Of a DNA stretch of 64,000 nt, positions 16,481 through 24,575 are shown piece by piece. The translations under genes and the position numbers were made by a program. Within the stretch, counting starts at the first letter, position 1. Every line of letters starts with the position of its first letter. The DNA comes from Kitasatospora azatica KCTC 9699. Lineage in GTDB: Bacteria; Actinomycetota; Actinomycetes; Streptomycetales; Streptomycetaceae. The notes under the pieces are model-generated. The model made no database searches. It was not told where the DNA came from and saw only the letters and a list, made by a program, of their open reading frames with translations. Location: positions 3,596,001 to 3,660,000 of the forward strand of contig NZ_JQMO01000003.1 in the NCBI RefSeq assembly GCF_000744785.1, given 5' to 3'.

Positions 16481-18145
16481 TCACTCGAGTTCGGCCAGCA
16501 TGGCGGCGCGGAAGCGCAGCGTGCCGGCGAGCCGGGCGAAGGTCTCGGACCAGGCGGTGTCGGGTGCGGCGTCGGTGGCCAGGGCCTCGACGGCCGGCGC
16601 GGTGGCGGGAGCCAGCGAACGCTCCGTCAGGCCCAGCACGCCGCTGTGGCTCCATGGATAGGAGCCGGATGCGGCGGCCCGCTCCAGGGCCGCCACCACC
16701 GCCGTGCTGAGCGGCGGCGTCCACGGAGTGGCGCAGGCGCCGAGCAACTGGAAGGCGTCGCCCAGCCCGTGGCTGCGCAGGAAGGCGGCCGTCCAGGCGG
16801 CCCGCTCCGGTGGCGGCAGCACCGCGAGCAGCTTGGCCGGCGCCCCGGGCGACACCCGCGCCCCGCGTGGCGCGGGCCCGAGCAGGACCCGCGCCCAGTC
16901 GGCGTCGTGCTGGCGCACCGCCGCCCTGGCCCAGGCCTCGCGCAGTTCCTCACGCCATTGGTCGCTGCTCCCGACGGCGTCAGCGGCGTCGGTGGTGGCA
17001 TCGGTGGCATCGGTGGCGTCCTCGGTCTCGTCCGCCACGGGCAGCGCGAGCAGCTGAGTCGGCGTCAGACCGAAGGCCGAGGTCCAGGTCGACAGCGGTG
17101 TCGCGGCCAGCAATTCGCCCAGCCACCAGGCCCGTTGGCCCCGTCCGGTCGGCGAGCTGGGCGCGATCCCGTCCCGCTGCATCGCGGTGTCGCAGGCGGT
17201 GGGCGGGGCGACCAGCAGCCGTCGGCCGTCGTCGGCGAGCCGGACGGCGGCCAATGCCCGATCAGCCATCCGCCGACCCAGCGCCGAGCCCGGCAGGCTG
17301 GAGAGCAGCTCGGCGGCGGTGGCCCGGACGTTCTTGCTGCGGTCGTCCAGCGCGGTTTCCAGGAACGGCTCGTCGGCCGCACCCAGACCCTCCTGCAGGG
17401 CGTCCAGGAAGAGCAGCCGGTCCTCGGCCCGCTCGGTCGACCAGGTGCCGGCGAGCAGGGTCAGCGCGGCCGCCGGATCCGTCCGTCGCAGCCGGGTCAG
17501 ATGGGTCACCCGTTCGGCGAACAGGCCCTCCTGCCAGATGCGTTCACCCTCCGCCGGGCTGTCGCCGCCGACCGTGCGCAGGACGTAGCGCCACTGCGGG
17601 TTGTGCTCGGCCAGCCAGCGCCCGAGCGGCCCGGCCAGCGCCACCACGTCCCCGCGCAGCTCACTGCGGGCCCGGGCGGTGTCGAGCAGGGCCGGGACCA
17701 GCGCGGCCGGTGGGCGGTAGCCGCGGGCCCGGGCCTCGGCCAGCCACTGCGGCAGCAGCTCGGCCAGGTTGGCCTGCCCGCCGCCGGTGGCCCGCCCGGC
17801 CAGCAGCACGCCGAGCCGACTCGCGGCCGCCTCGGGCAGCACGGGGCGGAGGTCGACGGCCGCAGGCCGGGCGGCCTGCGGGGCCCGGGCCGGCAGCAGC
17901 CCCGCCCGACGGCGGACGGTGGCGAGCGCGGCCAGCTCCAGCAGGCCGGTGGCCGGATCCTGGCCGGCCACCGCGGCGGCCGCCGCGGTGAAGGCGGGCG
18001 AGCCGCTCAGGGCGGGGAGCGGGCGCCGGTCGGTGCCGAGCAGCGCGGTGCTCTGCAGCTGCGCCCAGGGGTCCTCACTGCTCACATGCTCACCGCTCAC
18101 ATGCTCACCGCTCACATGCGCACTGCTCAGGTGCTCGCTGCTCAT
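16481..18145 (-). CDS. DUF5691 family protein
   Basis: A 554-residue protein matching the DUF5691 family, whose genes travel with SWIM, MoxR, DUF5682 and VWA genes. The first 25 residues are low-complexity Ser/His/Glu repeats (SSEH, SGEH units) encoded by a 15-base tandem repeat. The conserved body opens at about residue 27 (WAQLQSTALLGTDRRPLP) and is largely alpha-helical with repeated leucine/alanine pairs and acidic-aromatic turns, suggesting a HEAT-like solenoid (for example RSKNVRATAAELLSSLPGS). A Thr/Asp-rich spacer lies near 375-390. No catalytic motif is visible. Its ATG overlaps the stop of the upstream SWIM gene (ATGA), with AGGAG seven bases before, so translation is coupled. A scaffold or substrate-recognition role in the MoxR/VWA system is a guess. 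Confidence 0.85.
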   Translation of the reverse strand: MSSEHLSSAHVSGEHVSGEHVSSEDPWAQLQSTALLGTDRRPLPALSGSPAFTAAAAAVAGQDPATGLLELAALATVRRRAGLLPARAPQAARPAAVDLRPVLPEAAASRLGVLLAGRATGGGQANLAELLPQWLAEARARGYRPPAALVPALLDTARARSELRGDVVALAGPLGRWLAEHNPQWRYVLRTVGGDSPAEGERIWQEGLFAERVTHLTRLRRTDPAAALTLLAGTWSTERAEDRLLFLDALQEGLGAADEPFLETALDDRSKNVRATAAELLSSLPGSALGRRMADRALAAVRLADDGRRLLVAPPTACDTAMQRDGIAPSSPTGRGQRAWWLGELLAATPLSTWTSAFGLTPTQLLALPVADETEDATDATDATTDAADAVGSSDQWREELREAWARAAVRQHDADWARVLLGPAPRGARVSPGAPAKLLAVLPPPERAAWTAAFLRSHGLGDAFQLLGACATPWTPPLSTAVVAALERAAASGSYPWSHSGVLGLTERSLAPATAPAVEALATDAAPDTAWSETFARLAGTLRFRAAMLAELE

Positions 18146-18150
18146 CCGCT
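18076..18150. repeat. 15-base tandem repeat, five units, across a gene junction
   Basis: Five imperfect units of the form CACYGCTCACATGCT run head to tail at 18076, 18091, 18106, 18121 and 18136. On the minus strand they encode the Ser/Gly-Glu/Ala-His-Val N-terminus of the DUF5691 protein. The last unit contains both its start codon and the stop codon of the SWIM gene. Confidence 0.85.
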
Positions 18151-19437
18151 CACTCCTGTCGCCTTGCCGGATTCGTCCCAGACCGTGACGGGCGTGAAGC
18201 CCCGGTGCCCGCACTCGCCGAAGACGGTGACCGGACGGCCGCCGGAGACCGCCGCCAGGCGCCAGCGCGCGTCCTCGCCGGTGTCCCGGATGGGCAGCGC
18301 GTGCTGACCATCCGTCAGGTACCAGTCGGGCCGGCCCGGCACCGGTACCACCCCCGCCAGCACCACCGGCCAGGACTCCACCCACGGGTCGTCGGCCACC
18401 GCCTCCCCGTAGGCGGCGAGCCCCGCGGTGGGCGAGAGTCCGGACGGGAGCGTGCGGGCCGTGCCGGGGGTGCCGTACCGGGCGCCGATGACGGCACGCA
18501 GCGGTCGGGCGGACGGATGGAAGGCCAGTTCGGCCTCCAGGAGCTGCCCGGTCGGCAGCGGGAGGTCGGGGGCCTGGCCCGGGCGGCCGAAGGCGAGCAG
18601 CAGGGCGCTGCGGCCGGTCTTGGTGCCGTGCAGCCAGACCCGACGGGTGGTCAGGTTCGCGTCCGCGTTGTCCCGCCTGCCGAGCACCAGCCACTGGTCC
18701 CGCACCGTCGGACCGGCGAGCAGTTCGGCGGTGTCGGTGGTGAAGCCGACCCGGGCCCGGACCGTCGCGGCCAGCGGCTCGGGCAGCTCGCCGACCCGCT
18801 GGTAGGCGGCCGCCAGCAGGTGCAGCAGGGCGTACTCCGCAAGCAGCGACTCCTGCCCGGCCGACCCCAACTCGCGGGCCCGGGCGGCGAGTCCGGGTGC
18901 CTGGGCGTCGACCATCCGGGCCGCGACCTGGTCCCAGCCGGCCGAGGCGGCAGCCGGGTCGGCCAGCCCCTGCCGGATCCGGTCGGCCAGCCGCAGGCAG
19001 AGCTCCTGGGCCCCCGCCGCCACCCGGGCCGACCGCCGCTCGGCCCGCCGCGCGGCCGCCACCGGATCGGCCGCGGCCGGCGCCGACACCTTCTGCGCGC
19101 GTTTCTGACGCCCGGCCAGCCAGGCGGCCGCCCACTCGGGCGGCACCGTCCCGCCCGGCACCGCCTCCGGGCTCCCGCTCCACAACAGCAGCAGCCCCAG
19201 CGCGTGCTTGCACGGGAACTTCCGGCTGGGGCAGCTGCACTGGTACGCCGGCCCGCCCAGCTCCACCACCGTCCGGTACGGCGTGCTCCCGCTCCCCCTG
19301 CACTCCCCCCAGAGCGCGCCCTGTCCCCACCCCGCCCCGGACCAGGGCGCGGGCCCGGACAGCTTCCCGGCAGCCTTCAGCGAGGCAGCGTCAGGTGCGA
19401 GCGACAGGACGTGTTCGGTGCTCCAACGTTCCTCCAT
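18142..19437 (-). CDS. SWIM zinc-finger protein of the MoxR/VWA system
   Basis: A 431-residue protein with an N-terminal SWIM zinc finger: Cys67, Cys69, Cys76 and His78 in YQCSCPSRKFPCKHALGL form the CxCx(6)CxH motif. SWIM domains bind DNA or protein partners. A basic, Ala-rich linker follows (about 105-145), then a helical region and a C-terminal beta-rich domain ending GRPVTVFGECGHRGFTPVTVWDE. The length and the divergent MoxR-VWA neighbours recall E. coli YehQ beside yehLMP. The ATG lies exactly 7 bases after a TAGCGT -10 element, so the mRNA is probably leaderless and this start is secure. It is cotranscribed and translationally coupled with the DUF5691 gene. The biochemical role is unknown. 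Confidence 0.9.
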   Translation of the reverse strand: MEERWSTEHVLSLAPDAASLKAAGKLSGPAPWSGAGWGQGALWGECRGSGSTPYRTVVELGGPAYQCSCPSRKFPCKHALGLLLLWSGSPEAVPGGTVPPEWAAAWLAGRQKRAQKVSAPAAADPVAAARRAERRSARVAAGAQELCLRLADRIRQGLADPAAASAGWDQVAARMVDAQAPGLAARARELGSAGQESLLAEYALLHLLAAAYQRVGELPEPLAATVRARVGFTTDTAELLAGPTVRDQWLVLGRRDNADANLTTRRVWLHGTKTGRSALLLAFGRPGQAPDLPLPTGQLLEAELAFHPSARPLRAVIGARYGTPGTARTLPSGLSPTAGLAAYGEAVADDPWVESWPVVLAGVVPVPGRPDWYLTDGQHALPIRDTGEDARWRLAAVSGGRPVTVFGECGHRGFTPVTVWDESGKATGVSG

Positions 19438-19444
19438 GCCTCGA

Positions 19445-19467
19445 ACGCTAGGGCGGGGGACTGACAG
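19445..19467 (-). promoter_or_regulatory. RecA-NDp-like promoter of the SWIM-DUF5691 operon, leaderless
   Basis: On the minus strand CTGTCAGTC (19467-19459), eight bases (CCCCGCCC), then TAGCGT (19450-19445) follows the TTGTCRGTG-N8-TAnnnT layout. The first and ninth bases differ from consensus; the -10 and spacing are exact. ATG begins 7 bases after the -10, as in leaderless transcripts. Confidence 0.65.
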
Positions 19468-19497
19468 GCCATCAGGGCGGCGGTGGCCGGCCGCTGA

Positions 19498-19520
19498 TTG
19501 TCAGTGGCGGGGTGCAGAGT
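19498..19520 (+). promoter_or_regulatory. RecA-NDp-like promoter of the MoxR-DUF5682-VWA operon
   Basis: TTGTCAGTG (19498-19506) is a perfect match to the -35 part of the LexA-independent damage promoter. Eight bases later comes CAGAGT (19515-19520), which differs from TAnnnT only in its first base. The predicted leader to the GTG start is about 115 bases. Confidence 0.6.
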
Positions 19521-19640
19521 GGTTCTTGCAGGTCGGACGGGAGGTTCGTCCCGGGCCTGCCATCTGCGCCGATGCTCCCTGGACACCCCACCGCCCGGGC
19601 ACTCGTGTGTGCTGGGGCGGGCGATTCGAAGGAGCCCGTT

Positions 19641-20756
19641 GTGACTGATTCCGATGTGACCGATTCCGAGAAGACCGCCGAGGTGCTGCGCGCCCATGCC
19701 GAGGACGCGTTCGCCGGTGAGCTGGCGGCGTTGGCCGCGCAGGACGAGCGGCCGCGGCCGGAGCGCTGGCGGCTGTCGCCGTGGGCGGTGGCCACCTATC
19801 TGCTGGGAGGTGAGCTGCCGGACGGGACGGTGATCACGCCCAAGTACGTCGGGCCGCGCCGGTTGGTCGAGGTGGCGGTGACCACCTTGGCCACCGATCG
19901 GGCGCTGCTGCTGCTCGGGGTGCCGGGCACCGCCAAGACCTGGGTGTCCGAGCATCTGGCGGCCGCGATCAGCGGCGACTCCACGCTGCTGGTGCAGGGC
20001 ACCGCGGGCACCCCCGAGGAGGCCGTGCGGTACGGCTGGAACTACGCCCAGCTGCTCGCCAACGGCCCGAGCCGGGACGCCCTGGTGCCCTCGCCGGTGC
20101 TGCGGGCGATGGCCGACGGGAAGATCGCCCGGGTCGAGGAGCTGACCCGGATCCCGGCCGACGTACAGGACAGCCTGATCACCATTCTGTCGGAAAAGAC
20201 GTTGCCGATACCGGAGTTGGGCGGGGAGACTCAGGCTGTCCGCGGGTTCAACCTGATCGCCACCGCCAACGATCGCGACCGCGGAGTCAACGAACTCTCC
20301 AGTGCGCTGCGCCGCCGGTTCAACACGGTGGTGCTGCCCCTGCCGGCGACCCTCGACGAGGAGGTCGAGATCGTCGCCCGGCGGGTCGGCCAGCTCGGCC
20401 GCGCCCTGGACCTGCCCGAACTGCCGGGCGGCGCGCAGGAGATCCGACGGGTCGTCACGGTCTTCCGCGAGCTGCGCGACGGCGTCACGACCGACGGCCG
20501 GACGAAGGTCAAGACGCCCACCGGCACGCTCTCCACCGCCGAGGCGATCTCGGTGGTCACCAACGGTCTCGCGCTCGCCGCGCACTTCGGCGACGGCGTG
20601 CTGCGCGCGGGGGACGTGGCGACCGGCGTGCTCGGGGCGGTGGTCCGCGATCCGGTCGCCGACCAGGTGGTCTGGCGCGAGTACGTGGAGGGAGTGCTGC
20701 GCGAGCGGGACGGCTGGAAGGACTTCTACCGGGCGGCCCGCGAACTGTCCAACTGA
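19641..20756 (+). CDS. MoxR-type AAA+ ATPase
   Basis: A 371-residue AAA+ ATPase of the MoxR group. It has Walker A GVPGTAKT at about 93-100, a Walker B-like segment in GKIARVEELTRIP (Val-Glu-Glu rather than the usual Asp-Glu), sensor 1 in LIATAND, an arginine-finger region in ELSSALRRRF, and a C-terminal lid. MoxR ATPases act as chaperones that insert cofactors or remodel VWA-containing partners, and a VWA gene is two genes downstream. Gene order matches E. coli yehL (ATPase), yehM, yehP (VWA), with the SWIM gene (compare yehQ) divergent here. GTG 19641 is chosen for AAGGAG six bases upstream; a longer frame from 19512 would run through the promoter. The 37-base gap to the next gene suggests an operon. 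Confidence 0.93.
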   Translation: MTDSDVTDSEKTAEVLRAHAEDAFAGELAALAAQDERPRPERWRLSPWAVATYLLGGELPDGTVITPKYVGPRRLVEVAVTTLATDRALLLLGVPGTAKTWVSEHLAAAISGDSTLLVQGTAGTPEEAVRYGWNYAQLLANGPSRDALVPSPVLRAMADGKIARVEELTRIPADVQDSLITILSEKTLPIPELGGETQAVRGFNLIATANDRDRGVNELSSALRRRFNTVVLPLPATLDEEVEIVARRVGQLGRALDLPELPGGAQEIRRVVTVFRELRDGVTTDGRTKVKTPTGTLSTAEAISVVTNGLALAAHFGDGVLRAGDVATGVLGAVVRDPVADQVVWREYVEGVLRERDGWKDFYRAARELSN

Positions 20757-20793
20757 CGTACACATCATCAGAATTGGGGGAAGGGACACGAAA

Positions 20794-23145
20794 ATGACCG
20801 CTGAGGTGACCCTGCTGGGGGTCCGGCACCACGGGCCGGGATCGGCCCGGGCGGTGGCGGCCGCGCTGGCCGCGCTGCGGCCGGACGCGGTGCTGATCGA
20901 GGGGCCGCCGGAGGCCGACCCGATCGTCGCCCTGGCAGCGGAGAAGGAGATGGTGCCACCGGTCGCGCTGCTGGCGCACGCGGTGGACGACCCGGCCCGC
21001 GCGGCGTTCTGGCCCTTCGCCGCGTTCTCACCCGAGTGGGTGGCGATCCAGCACGCGCTGGCGGCCGAGGTGCCGGTCCGCTTCATCGACCTGCCGGCCG
21101 CCGCCACCTTCGCCCTGATGACTGATGGATCGTCAGATCAGGCCCTGGAACGCCTGGTTGACCCGATCGCCGCGCTCGCCGCAGCGGCCGGGCAGTCGGA
21201 CCCGGAGGCCTGGTGGGAGGACGTGGTCGAGCACCGGACTCCCGGCGAGGACCCGCTCGCGCCGTTCACCGCCGTGGCCGAGGCGATGGCGGTGCTGCGC
21301 GGCGAGGACCCGGTCGGCACCCCGGGCTCGCCCGGCGTGCGGCGTGACGATCTGCGCGAGGCGCACATGCGCCAGCAGATCCGCGCCGCCCGCCGGGCGG
21401 GGCACCGGCGGATCGCCGTGGTCTGCGGCGCCTGGCACGTACCGGCGCTCGCCGCGCTCCCTGCGGCGGGCGCCGACCGCGCGTTGCTGGCCACCCTGCC
21501 CAAGAAGCCGAAGACCGAGATCACCTGGGTGCCCTGGACCCACCGCCGACTCTCCCAGCACACCGGCTACGGCGCCGGGATCGAGTCCCCGGGCTGGTAC
21601 CAGCACCTGTACGAGACCTCCGGCGCCACCGCCGGCCACGGCCTGGCCCGCTGGCTCACCCGCGCCGCCGAACTGCTGCGCGCCGAGGACCACCCGGTCT
21701 CCTCCGCCCATGTCATCGAGGCGGTCCGGCTCGCCGAGACACTGGCCGCCGTTCGCCGCCGCCCGTTCGCCGGACTGGCCGAGACCCTGGACGCCGTGCG
21801 CTCGGTGATGTGCGACGGCTCGGACCTCGCCCTCGCCCTGGTCCGCGACCGCCTGGTGGTCGGCGAGGCGCTCGGCGAGGTGCCCGCGAGCACCCCTACC
21901 GTCCCCCTGCAGCGCGACCTGACCCGGCTGCAGCGCAGCCTGCGGCTCAAGCCGGACGTCGAGGAACGCGAGCTCACCCTGGACCTGCGCAAGGAGCTGG
22001 ACGCCAACCGCTCCCTGCTGCTGCACCGGCTGCGCCTGCTCGGCATCGGCTGGGGCACCGAGTCCCGCTCGGCCGTCAACTCCACCGGCACCTTCCGGGA
22101 GAGCTGGCGGCTGCGCTGGGACCCCGAGTTCGCCGTCCGCGTGGTCGAGGCCGCGCAGTGGGGGACCACCGTGGCGCAGGCCGCCGCCGGCAAGGTCGCG
22201 GCGCTGGCCGAGCGGGCCACCGAGCTCGCCGATCTCACCGGGCTGGCCGAGCACTGCCTGGTCGCCCAGTTGCCCGAGGCACTGCCCGCCGTGCTGCGGG
22301 CGCTCGCCGACCGGGCCGCACTGGACACCGACACCGCCCACCTGGCCGAGGCGCTGCCCGCCCTGGTCCGGGCGCTGCGCTACGGCGACGTGCGCGGCAC
22401 CGACAGCGGTGCGCTGGACGGTGTGGCGCGCGGCCTGGCGGAGCGGATCTGCGTCGGCCTGGCGCCCGCCTGCACCGGCCTGGACGCCGAGGGGGCGAGC
22501 GCGATGCGCGCCCGGCTGGACGCCGTGCACACCGCCATCGGCCTGCTCGGAGGCGGCACCGAGGACTCGTCCGACACGCTGGCCGACCGCTGGGCCGCCG
22601 CGCTCGGCTCGGTCAGCCGGCGCGAGCCCACCGGCGGCGCGGCCACCGGGGTGCCCGGACTGCTGCGCGGGCGAGCCGTGCGACTGCTGCTGGACGACGG
22701 CCGGCTGGCCACCGCCGAGGCCGGGGACCGGCTGGGCCTGGTGCTCTCCCGGGCCAGCGCGCCCGCCGACGCGGCCGGCTGGATCGAGGGCTTCCTCTCC
22801 GGCGGCGGCGCCCTGCTGCTGCACGACCCCCGGCTGCTCGCCCTGCTGGACGGCTGGCTGACCGCCGTCCCCGCGGACGCCTTCACCGACCTGCTGCCGC
22901 TGCTGCGCCGCACCTTCGCGACCCTGGAGGCGGGCGTGCGGCACAGCGTCGGCGCCCGGATCGCGGCCGGCCGGCTGGACGCCGCCCCGCGCCCCGCCGC
23001 TGGCGAGCAGCTGGACCAGGCCCGCGCGGACGCCGCGCTGCCCACCGTGCTGCGGCTGCTCGGCCTGCCACCCGGCACCACCGAACCGCCGCCGCCCGTC
23101 CGCCCCCGGATCCCCCGCCAGCTGGACCGAAGGAGCGCCGCGTGA
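20794..23145 (+). CDS. DUF5682 family protein with a TraB/TIKI-like N-terminal signature
   Basis: A 783-residue protein of the DUF5682 family, always linked to MoxR and VWA genes as far as I recall; E. coli YehM is the probable counterpart by size and position. The N-terminal 220 residues show a pattern like the TraB/TIKI/EreA-type hydrolases: GVRHHGPGS at 9-17, then a helix and VLIEGPPEAD with Glu36, later REAHMRQQIRAA (188-199), and CGAWHVPAL with His215. The rest is helical, Arg/Leu/Ala-rich, with no motif I recognise. ATG 20794 has a GGGGGAAGGG site 9 bases upstream. Its stop overlaps the GTG of the VWA gene. A metal-dependent hydrolase or peptidase activity is my inference from motifs alone; the family has no assigned function that I know. 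Confidence 0.85.
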   Translation: MTAEVTLLGVRHHGPGSARAVAAALAALRPDAVLIEGPPEADPIVALAAEKEMVPPVALLAHAVDDPARAAFWPFAAFSPEWVAIQHALAAEVPVRFIDLPAAATFALMTDGSSDQALERLVDPIAALAAAAGQSDPEAWWEDVVEHRTPGEDPLAPFTAVAEAMAVLRGEDPVGTPGSPGVRRDDLREAHMRQQIRAARRAGHRRIAVVCGAWHVPALAALPAAGADRALLATLPKKPKTEITWVPWTHRRLSQHTGYGAGIESPGWYQHLYETSGATAGHGLARWLTRAAELLRAEDHPVSSAHVIEAVRLAETLAAVRRRPFAGLAETLDAVRSVMCDGSDLALALVRDRLVVGEALGEVPASTPTVPLQRDLTRLQRSLRLKPDVEERELTLDLRKELDANRSLLLHRLRLLGIGWGTESRSAVNSTGTFRESWRLRWDPEFAVRVVEAAQWGTTVAQAAAGKVAALAERATELADLTGLAEHCLVAQLPEALPAVLRALADRAALDTDTAHLAEALPALVRALRYGDVRGTDSGALDGVARGLAERICVGLAPACTGLDAEGASAMRARLDAVHTAIGLLGGGTEDSSDTLADRWAAALGSVSRREPTGGAATGVPGLLRGRAVRLLLDDGRLATAEAGDRLGLVLSRASAPADAAGWIEGFLSGGGALLLHDPRLLALLDGWLTAVPADAFTDLLPLLRRTFATLEAGVRHSVGARIAAGRLDAAPRPAAGEQLDQARADAALPTVLRLLGLPPGTTEPPPPVRPRIPRQLDRRSAA

Positions 23146-24296
23146 CCAGCACCCTCGACTCGGACCGGCTGCGCCGCTGGCGCCTGGTGCTCGGCGGCGA
23201 GGCCGACGGCACCGGCTGCACCCTGACCGGCCGCGACGCCGGGATGGACCAAGCCCTCGCCGCCCTCTACCGCGGTGCGCGCGAGCAGCAGCCCGCCGGC
23301 CGTTCCCGCTCGGCCGGACTCGGCGGCAGCGCCCCGCAGGTGGCCCGCTGGCTGGGCGACATCCGCACGTACTTCCCCACCTCCGTGGTCCAGCTGATGC
23401 AGCAGGACGCGATCACCCGGCTCGGCCTGGAGCGGCTGCTGCTCGAACCCGAGATGCTGGCCGCCGTCGAGCCGGACGTGCACCTGGTCGCCACCCTGCT
23501 CTCGCTCAAGCACGCGCTGCCCGAGACCACCCGGGAGAGCGCCCGGCTGGTGGTGGCCAAGGTGGTGGCCGATCTGGAGCGCCGGCTGGCCGACCGCACC
23601 CGGGCGGTGCTCGGTGGAGCGCTGGACCGCAGCGCCAAGGTCAACCGCCCGCGCCACCGCGACATCGACTGGGACCGCACCATCCGGGCCAACCTGAAGA
23701 ACTACCTGCCCGAGCGGGGCACGGTGGTCCCGGAGCGCCTGGTCGGCCACGCCAGGGCCCAGCGCGCGGTGAAGAAGGAGGTGATCCTCTGCATCGACCA
23801 GTCCGGTTCGATGGCCGCCTCGGTGGTCCACTCGGCGGTCTTCGGTGCGGTGCTGGCCTCGATGCACTCGCTGGCCACCCGGTTGGTGGTCTTCGACACC
23901 TCGGTGGTCGACCTGACCGAGCAACTCACCGATCCGGTCGACGTGCTGTTCGCCACTCAGCTCGGCGGTGGCACCGACATCAACCGGGCGCTCGCCTACT
24001 GCCAGTCGAAGATCACCCGTCCGGCTGACACCGTGGTCGTCCTGATCAGTGATCTCTACGAGGGCGGGATCCGGGACGAGATGCTCAAGCGGGTGGCCGC
24101 GATGAAGGCCGCCGGGGTCCAGTTCATCGCCCTGCTCGCGCTCTCCGACGAGGGCGCCCCGGCCTACGACCACGCGCACGCCGCCGCGCTGGCCGCCCTT
24201 GGTGCCCCGGCCTTCGCGTGCACGCCGGACGCCTTCCCGGAGATCATGGCGGCGGCCGTCGAGCGGCGTCCGCTGCCGGTTCCGCAGGCCCGCTGA
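23142..24296 (+). CDS. VWA-domain protein, MoxR partner
   Basis: A 384-residue protein with a helical N-terminal half and a C-terminal von Willebrand A domain (about 212-375). The metal-ion-dependent adhesion site is complete: DQSGS at Asp219-Ser223, Thr in GGGTDINRA, and Asp in ISDLYEGG. Such VWA proteins work with MoxR ATPases as adaptor or chaperone, binding substrate through Mg2+; E. coli YehP is the likely analogue. Translation starts at GTG 23142, which overlaps the DUF5682 stop (GTGA), with AAGGAG just upstream, so the pair is coupled. No membrane segment or signal peptide is present, so the complex should be cytoplasmic. This is the last gene of the rightward arm. Confidence 0.92.
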   Translation: MTSTLDSDRLRRWRLVLGGEADGTGCTLTGRDAGMDQALAALYRGAREQQPAGRSRSAGLGGSAPQVARWLGDIRTYFPTSVVQLMQQDAITRLGLERLLLEPEMLAAVEPDVHLVATLLSLKHALPETTRESARLVVAKVVADLERRLADRTRAVLGGALDRSAKVNRPRHRDIDWDRTIRANLKNYLPERGTVVPERLVGHARAQRAVKKEVILCIDQSGSMAASVVHSAVFGAVLASMHSLATRLVVFDTSVVDLTEQLTDPVDVLFATQLGGGTDINRALAYCQSKITRPADTVVVLISDLYEGGIRDEMLKRVAAMKAAGVQFIALLALSDEGAPAYDHAHAAALAALGAPAFACTPDAFPEIMAAAVERRPLPVPQAR

Positions 24297-24400
24297 CCCG
24301 GCGCGGGCGCCCGGCGCGCGACCCGCCGACACGCACCCGCTGTGACGGTTCTCACCCAATCCGCAGCGGTCCCGGGCGAACCGCGCCCGCCCTGCGGGGA

Positions 24401-24406
24401 TAACCT
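24401..24406 (+). promoter_or_regulatory. Possible -10 element upstream of sucC
   Basis: TAACCT within GGGGATAACCTGCC fits TAnnnT and lies about 170 bases before the sucC start. A similar GATAACCTG occurs before mdh. No clear -35 is visible, so this is tentative. Confidence 0.3.
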
Positions 24407-24575
24407 GCCAGACGGACGTGACGCGCGTGTTGATTGACGTGTGCGCCCGTGGCTGTGTGGGCCGCAAGGCCAGAAACTCTGCGTATCCGCACCGCCCCGA
24501 CGACCCGCAGCGAAGATCCTGCCGTGGCACGCTCGTAGAGACACAATCCGCGACCACGAACAAGGACGAACACAC

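Noticed and set aside
18728..18760. Further TGTCGGTG strings resembling the damage promoter (here, and at 37583 and 38729)
   Set aside because: They lie inside genes and lack TAnnnT eight bases downstream.
19438..19640. LexA/SOS box (GAAC-N4-GTTC type) in the divergon
   Set aside because: Searched by eye; no such palindrome is present, only the LexA-independent motif.
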